A stretch of 32,933 nucleotides of DNA from Hypsibius dujardini. Its lineage: Eukaryota > Tardigrada > Eutardigrada > Parachela > Hypsibiidae. The stretch lies in NCBI GenBank assembly GCA_001579985.1, contig LRSR01007126.1, positions 1 to 32,933 on the forward strand. The letters run 5' to 3'. Numbering within the stretch: position 1 is the stretch's first letter; the number at the start of each line of letters is the position of its first letter. Both the position numbers and the translations under genes were made by a program. Below, in pieces: positions 32,243 to 32,933 of the stretch. The notes under the pieces are model-generated. The model made no database searches and was not told the origin of the DNA. It saw only the letters and a program-made list of their open reading frames with translations.

Positions 32243-32933
32243 TGGGGCGACGTACCTCCGATATCGTGACCACTCTTGGCATAATTATCTGCTGTAAGAG
32301 TTGGACAATCCGGACGTGGACGGTGATGTAGGTCTGTGGGAATGAGAAAGCAAAAATGAACGTTAATTCAATGATTGACCAATTGATTGATTGATTGATT
32401 TTGTCGGTATTTCTTCAATTTGGTCTTTCAGCGTTCTAAATAAGTCGAAACGAAAGCGAATATTTGAAGTGAACAAACTCAAAGTGGAATTTACTTCCTT
32501 CACGTTTAAAATTACTTTGACAGTGCGATTTTTCTCTCTTTTATTAATTAATCAAGGAACGGTAATGATATGATTAAAGGGTAAAAAAACACAATCGAGT
32601 CAGCCATCAACGCATTTTTTACTTATATCATATTTTATTGTTTTATAATTAAGATTAATTTTGAACTTTTATCATTTTAAACAATGTGCATGTGGACGCA
32701 GTAAAATAAAAAAAATTTAATTTTACGCTTTTTAGTTCTTGTTTTTTTTTCTCGTAGTTTTCCCGTTTTCGTATTTTCGTTGATTGTTTTGGTAGTTTTC
32801 TAGTGGGCCGCCAAGAAGGCGCCGTGTGTGTGTTGCTTCTCACCGGGATGGTGGGGATGAGCCGGCGGCGAGCGCAGCGCAATCTGAGCGTAATGTGCTC
32901 CGGCAGCTGGTGCTGCTGCGTGAGGGACCGCGT
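22320..32933 (-). CDS. PCDH15: Protocadherin-15-like cadherin (5' partial, 24 exons)
   Basis: Exons in transcript order: 32933-32844, 32333-32256, 32098-32021, 31652-31295, 30941-30829, 30102-29893, 29702-29406, 28834-28617, 28403-28271, 28196-28026, 27639-27452, 27274-27067, 26803-26522, 26457-26344, 26043-25766, 25693-25434, 25236-25091, 24972-24754, 24682-24588, 24409-24314, 24216-24148, 23406-23170, 23096-23009 and 22898-22320. They total 4605 nt (1534 residues) with every phase consistent. The protein has ten cadherin repeats plus a fragment, a membrane-adjacent domain, one TM helix and a 220-residue tail. Repeat count, the cysteine-bearing EC3 start (QDSNDLDPAF, then C...C), the calcium-poor EC9-EC10 linker and the MAD motif YAIDPDT match PCDH15 (fly Cad99C), a cell-surface adhesion protein of microvilli and hair-cell tip links. 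If so, only EC1 and the signal peptide are missing. CDH23-like alternatives are less likely because CDH23 has 27 repeats. Confidence 0.85.
23170..23406 (-). CDS. PCDH15: Cadherin exon 22: transmembrane exon
   Basis: It carries the end of the MAD and a juxtamembrane stretch with two Trp (TWSVWGFE). A hydrophobic helix follows from AGLIALAALIILFCIIAI into IILCYLW, about residues 1286-1311. The next exon begins with RYREYLKRAR, a positive stop-transfer, which fixes the cytoplasmic side. Confidence 0.88.
23407..24147 (-). other. Intron between MAD and TM exons
   Basis: 741 bp, GTAAGC to AACGTAG. It contains a perfect 14-bp hairpin at 23629-23662 and a C run at 24081-24093 near the donor. Confidence 0.7.
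23629..23662. repeat. Perfect 14-bp hairpin
   Basis: TACATCAGAATTAC, loop CTGTAT, then GTAATTCTGATGTA. It lies in a cadherin intron. Confidence 0.85.
24148..24682 (-). CDS. PCDH15: Cadherin exons 19-21: membrane-adjacent domain
   Basis: Three short exons (95, 96, 69 nt) encode NLIRDQNRFILVIEGSD, KTGKVVGVEKITHRDI and TDMWMYAIDPDTRRIMTFLD. This is the ferredoxin-like MAD fold pattern found between the last cadherin repeat and the membrane in PCDH15 and CDH23. The MAD of PCDH15 supports dimerisation in vertebrates. Confidence 0.8.
24413..24587 (-). other. Intron between cadherin exons 19 and 20
   Basis: GTAAAT to TGCGTAG, AT-rich with long T/A runs. No element is seen. Confidence 0.6.
24754..26043 (-). 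CDS. PCDH15: Cadherin exons 15-18: EC9 to EC11
   Basis: EC9 (818-922) ends INPGQQNAPII, with no acidic calcium ligands. EC10 (923-1044) has REGANANTP, IVSGNADNAFSVE and IDFETRPEHD and ends in the canonical NVNDNAPQF. EC11 (1045-1148) has KVSATDADKGDFG. The donor of exon 17 could be after ILK (GTTTCG) or after ILKVS (GTTCGT, 25090). The second is preferred because it restores VSATD. Confidence 0.83.
25302..25421. repeat. (CAGA)n microsatellite, cadherin intron 16
   Basis: About 30 CAGA-type units on the plus strand, read as UCUG in the cadherin transcript. Confidence 0.95.
26119..26330. repeat. (TCTG)n/(CCTG)n degenerate microsatellite, cadherin intron 14
   Basis: TCTG, CTTG and CCTG units on the plus strand, read as CAGA-like in the transcript. 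It includes a longer duplicated unit around GCCAGCCTGTCTACCTGCTT. Confidence 0.9.
26344..28403 (-). CDS. PCDH15: Cadherin exons 9-14: EC5 end to EC9 start
   Basis: EC6 (about 504-603) has SIPEGVPL, ARDPDNE and IDYEQRRSY, and ends in the canonical linker NDINDNDPEF. EC7 (604-715) has ATDKDSGPNGDISY and LDFERQQQHT. EC8 (716-817) has FENRPAG, SATDPD and LDYETTNRY, and its linker NENDVGPKF is split by an intron after VNVL. The donor of exon 13 (CTG then GTCTGT, 26522/26521) is weak, but only this join gives the NEND linker. Confidence 0.85.
26850..27056. repeat. (CAGA)n microsatellite, cadherin intron 12
   Basis: CAGA units with AGAAACAGA variants on the plus strand. It runs to within 11 bp of the exon 12 donor at 27066. 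Confidence 0.95.
27705..27925. repeat. (TCTG)n microsatellite, cadherin intron 10
   Basis: TCTG with CCTG and TGTG variants on the plus strand. Confidence 0.93.
28480..28572. repeat. (TCTG)n/(TGTG)n microsatellite, cadherin intron 8
   Basis: Alternating TCTG and TGTG units on the plus strand. Confidence 0.93.
28617..32933 (-). CDS. PCDH15: Cadherin exons 1-8: EC1 end to most of EC5
   Basis: Approximate residues of the partial protein: EC2 45-147, EC3 148-272, EC4 273-388, EC5 from 389. EC2 shows RRPLDFERQQDYNIKIRATD, a normal repeat core. EC3 opens with an extended loop bearing two cysteines (FAGC...NVCINPRY), likely disulfide-bonded. The EC3-EC4 junction reads TQNSHRPVI and lacks the DxNDN acids. 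EC4 has extra cysteines (VCYIPEN, YIQCIRP, ITITCQE). The EC4-EC5 linker is NEHTPKL. The first exon, cut by the window edge, was assigned by frame and a GTGAGA donor. Confidence 0.8.
28835..29405 (-). other. Cadherin intron 7
   Basis: 571 bp between the EC4 and EC5 exons. Apart from the microsatellite no feature is seen. Confidence 0.7.
29110..29222. repeat. (TCTG)n microsatellite, cadherin intron 7
   Basis: About 16 TCTG units in the core (29155-29215) on the plus strand. Confidence 0.93.
29745..29862. repeat. (CAGA)n microsatellite, cadherin intron 6
   Basis: CAGA with CAAA variants on the plus strand. Confidence 0.92.
30103..30828 (-). other. Cadherin intron 5
   Basis: 726 bp with the CAGA array and a CA-rich tract (30680-30750). 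No other element is recognised. Confidence 0.7.
30225..30425. repeat. (CAGA)n/(CACA)n microsatellite, cadherin intron 5
   Basis: CAGA mixed with CACAGA units on the plus strand. Confidence 0.93.
30942..31294 (-). other. Cadherin intron 4
   Basis: 353 bp. It contains a pair of similar short motifs, CAATCATCCAATCAACGCAG (31074) and CAATCAATCAACGCAG (31135). Nothing else. Confidence 0.65.
31653..32020 (-). other. Cadherin intron 3, AT-rich
   Basis: 368 bp of A/T-rich sequence with repeated AATTAAAA motifs at 31715-31800. No element is seen. Confidence 0.7.
32189..32241. repeat. (CT)n microsatellite, cadherin intron 2
   Basis: A CT run with GT interruptions, 15 bp from the exon 2 donor. Confidence 0.95.
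32334..32843 (-). other. Cadherin intron 1 of the visible part
   Basis: 510 bp, GTGAGA to TCCCACAG, AT-rich. No element is recognised. Confidence 0.65.

Overview
The window is animal nuclear DNA. It has short exons joined by GT-AG introns with matching phases, and it is rich in small DNA transposons and tetranucleotide microsatellites. The gene content (a PCDH15-type cadherin, a MEX3-type KH/RING protein, and a cluster of very divergent rhodopsin-like receptors) suggests a lophotrochozoan, most likely a flatworm. That placement is an inference made without any database search.

Layout. (1) 89-13322, plus strand: three head-to-tail copies of one divergent class A-like GPCR gene. Copy 1 (89-2798) lacks its first exon, which lies off the left edge. 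Copies 2 (7929-10635) and 3 (11320-13322) read as intact five-exon genes of 362 and 389 codons. (2) 4188-about 6500, plus strand, between copies 1 and 2: a C2H2 zinc-finger gene relic with one finger per exon. An 848-bp hAT-like element has inserted inside the third finger exon, leaving an 8-bp target duplication. (3) 13493-17538, minus strand: a KH-repeat protein with a central coiled coil and a C-terminal MEX3-type RING finger, convergent with GPCR copy 3. (4) 17539-22319: an intergenic transposon graveyard (a 230-bp palindrome, an inverted repeat pair, a 268-bp hAT MITE), followed by a decayed tandem duplicate of the 3' end of the next gene. (5) 22320-32933, minus strand: 24 exons (1534 codons) of a protocadherin-15-like cadherin. 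They cover the end of EC1, EC2-EC11, the membrane-adjacent domain, one transmembrane helix and a cytoplasmic tail ending in a class I PDZ ligand. The 5' end lies off the right edge.

All exon joins given for the GPCR, KH/RING and cadherin genes keep an open frame across every junction. That is the strongest evidence here that they are real genes. No functional link between the neighbouring genes is evident. The most interesting points are the receptors' replaced class A core motifs and relocated cysteine pair, the hAT insertion inside a zinc finger, the calcium-poor EC3-4 and EC9-10 linkers of the cadherin, and alternating complementary UCUG/CAGA arrays in its introns.
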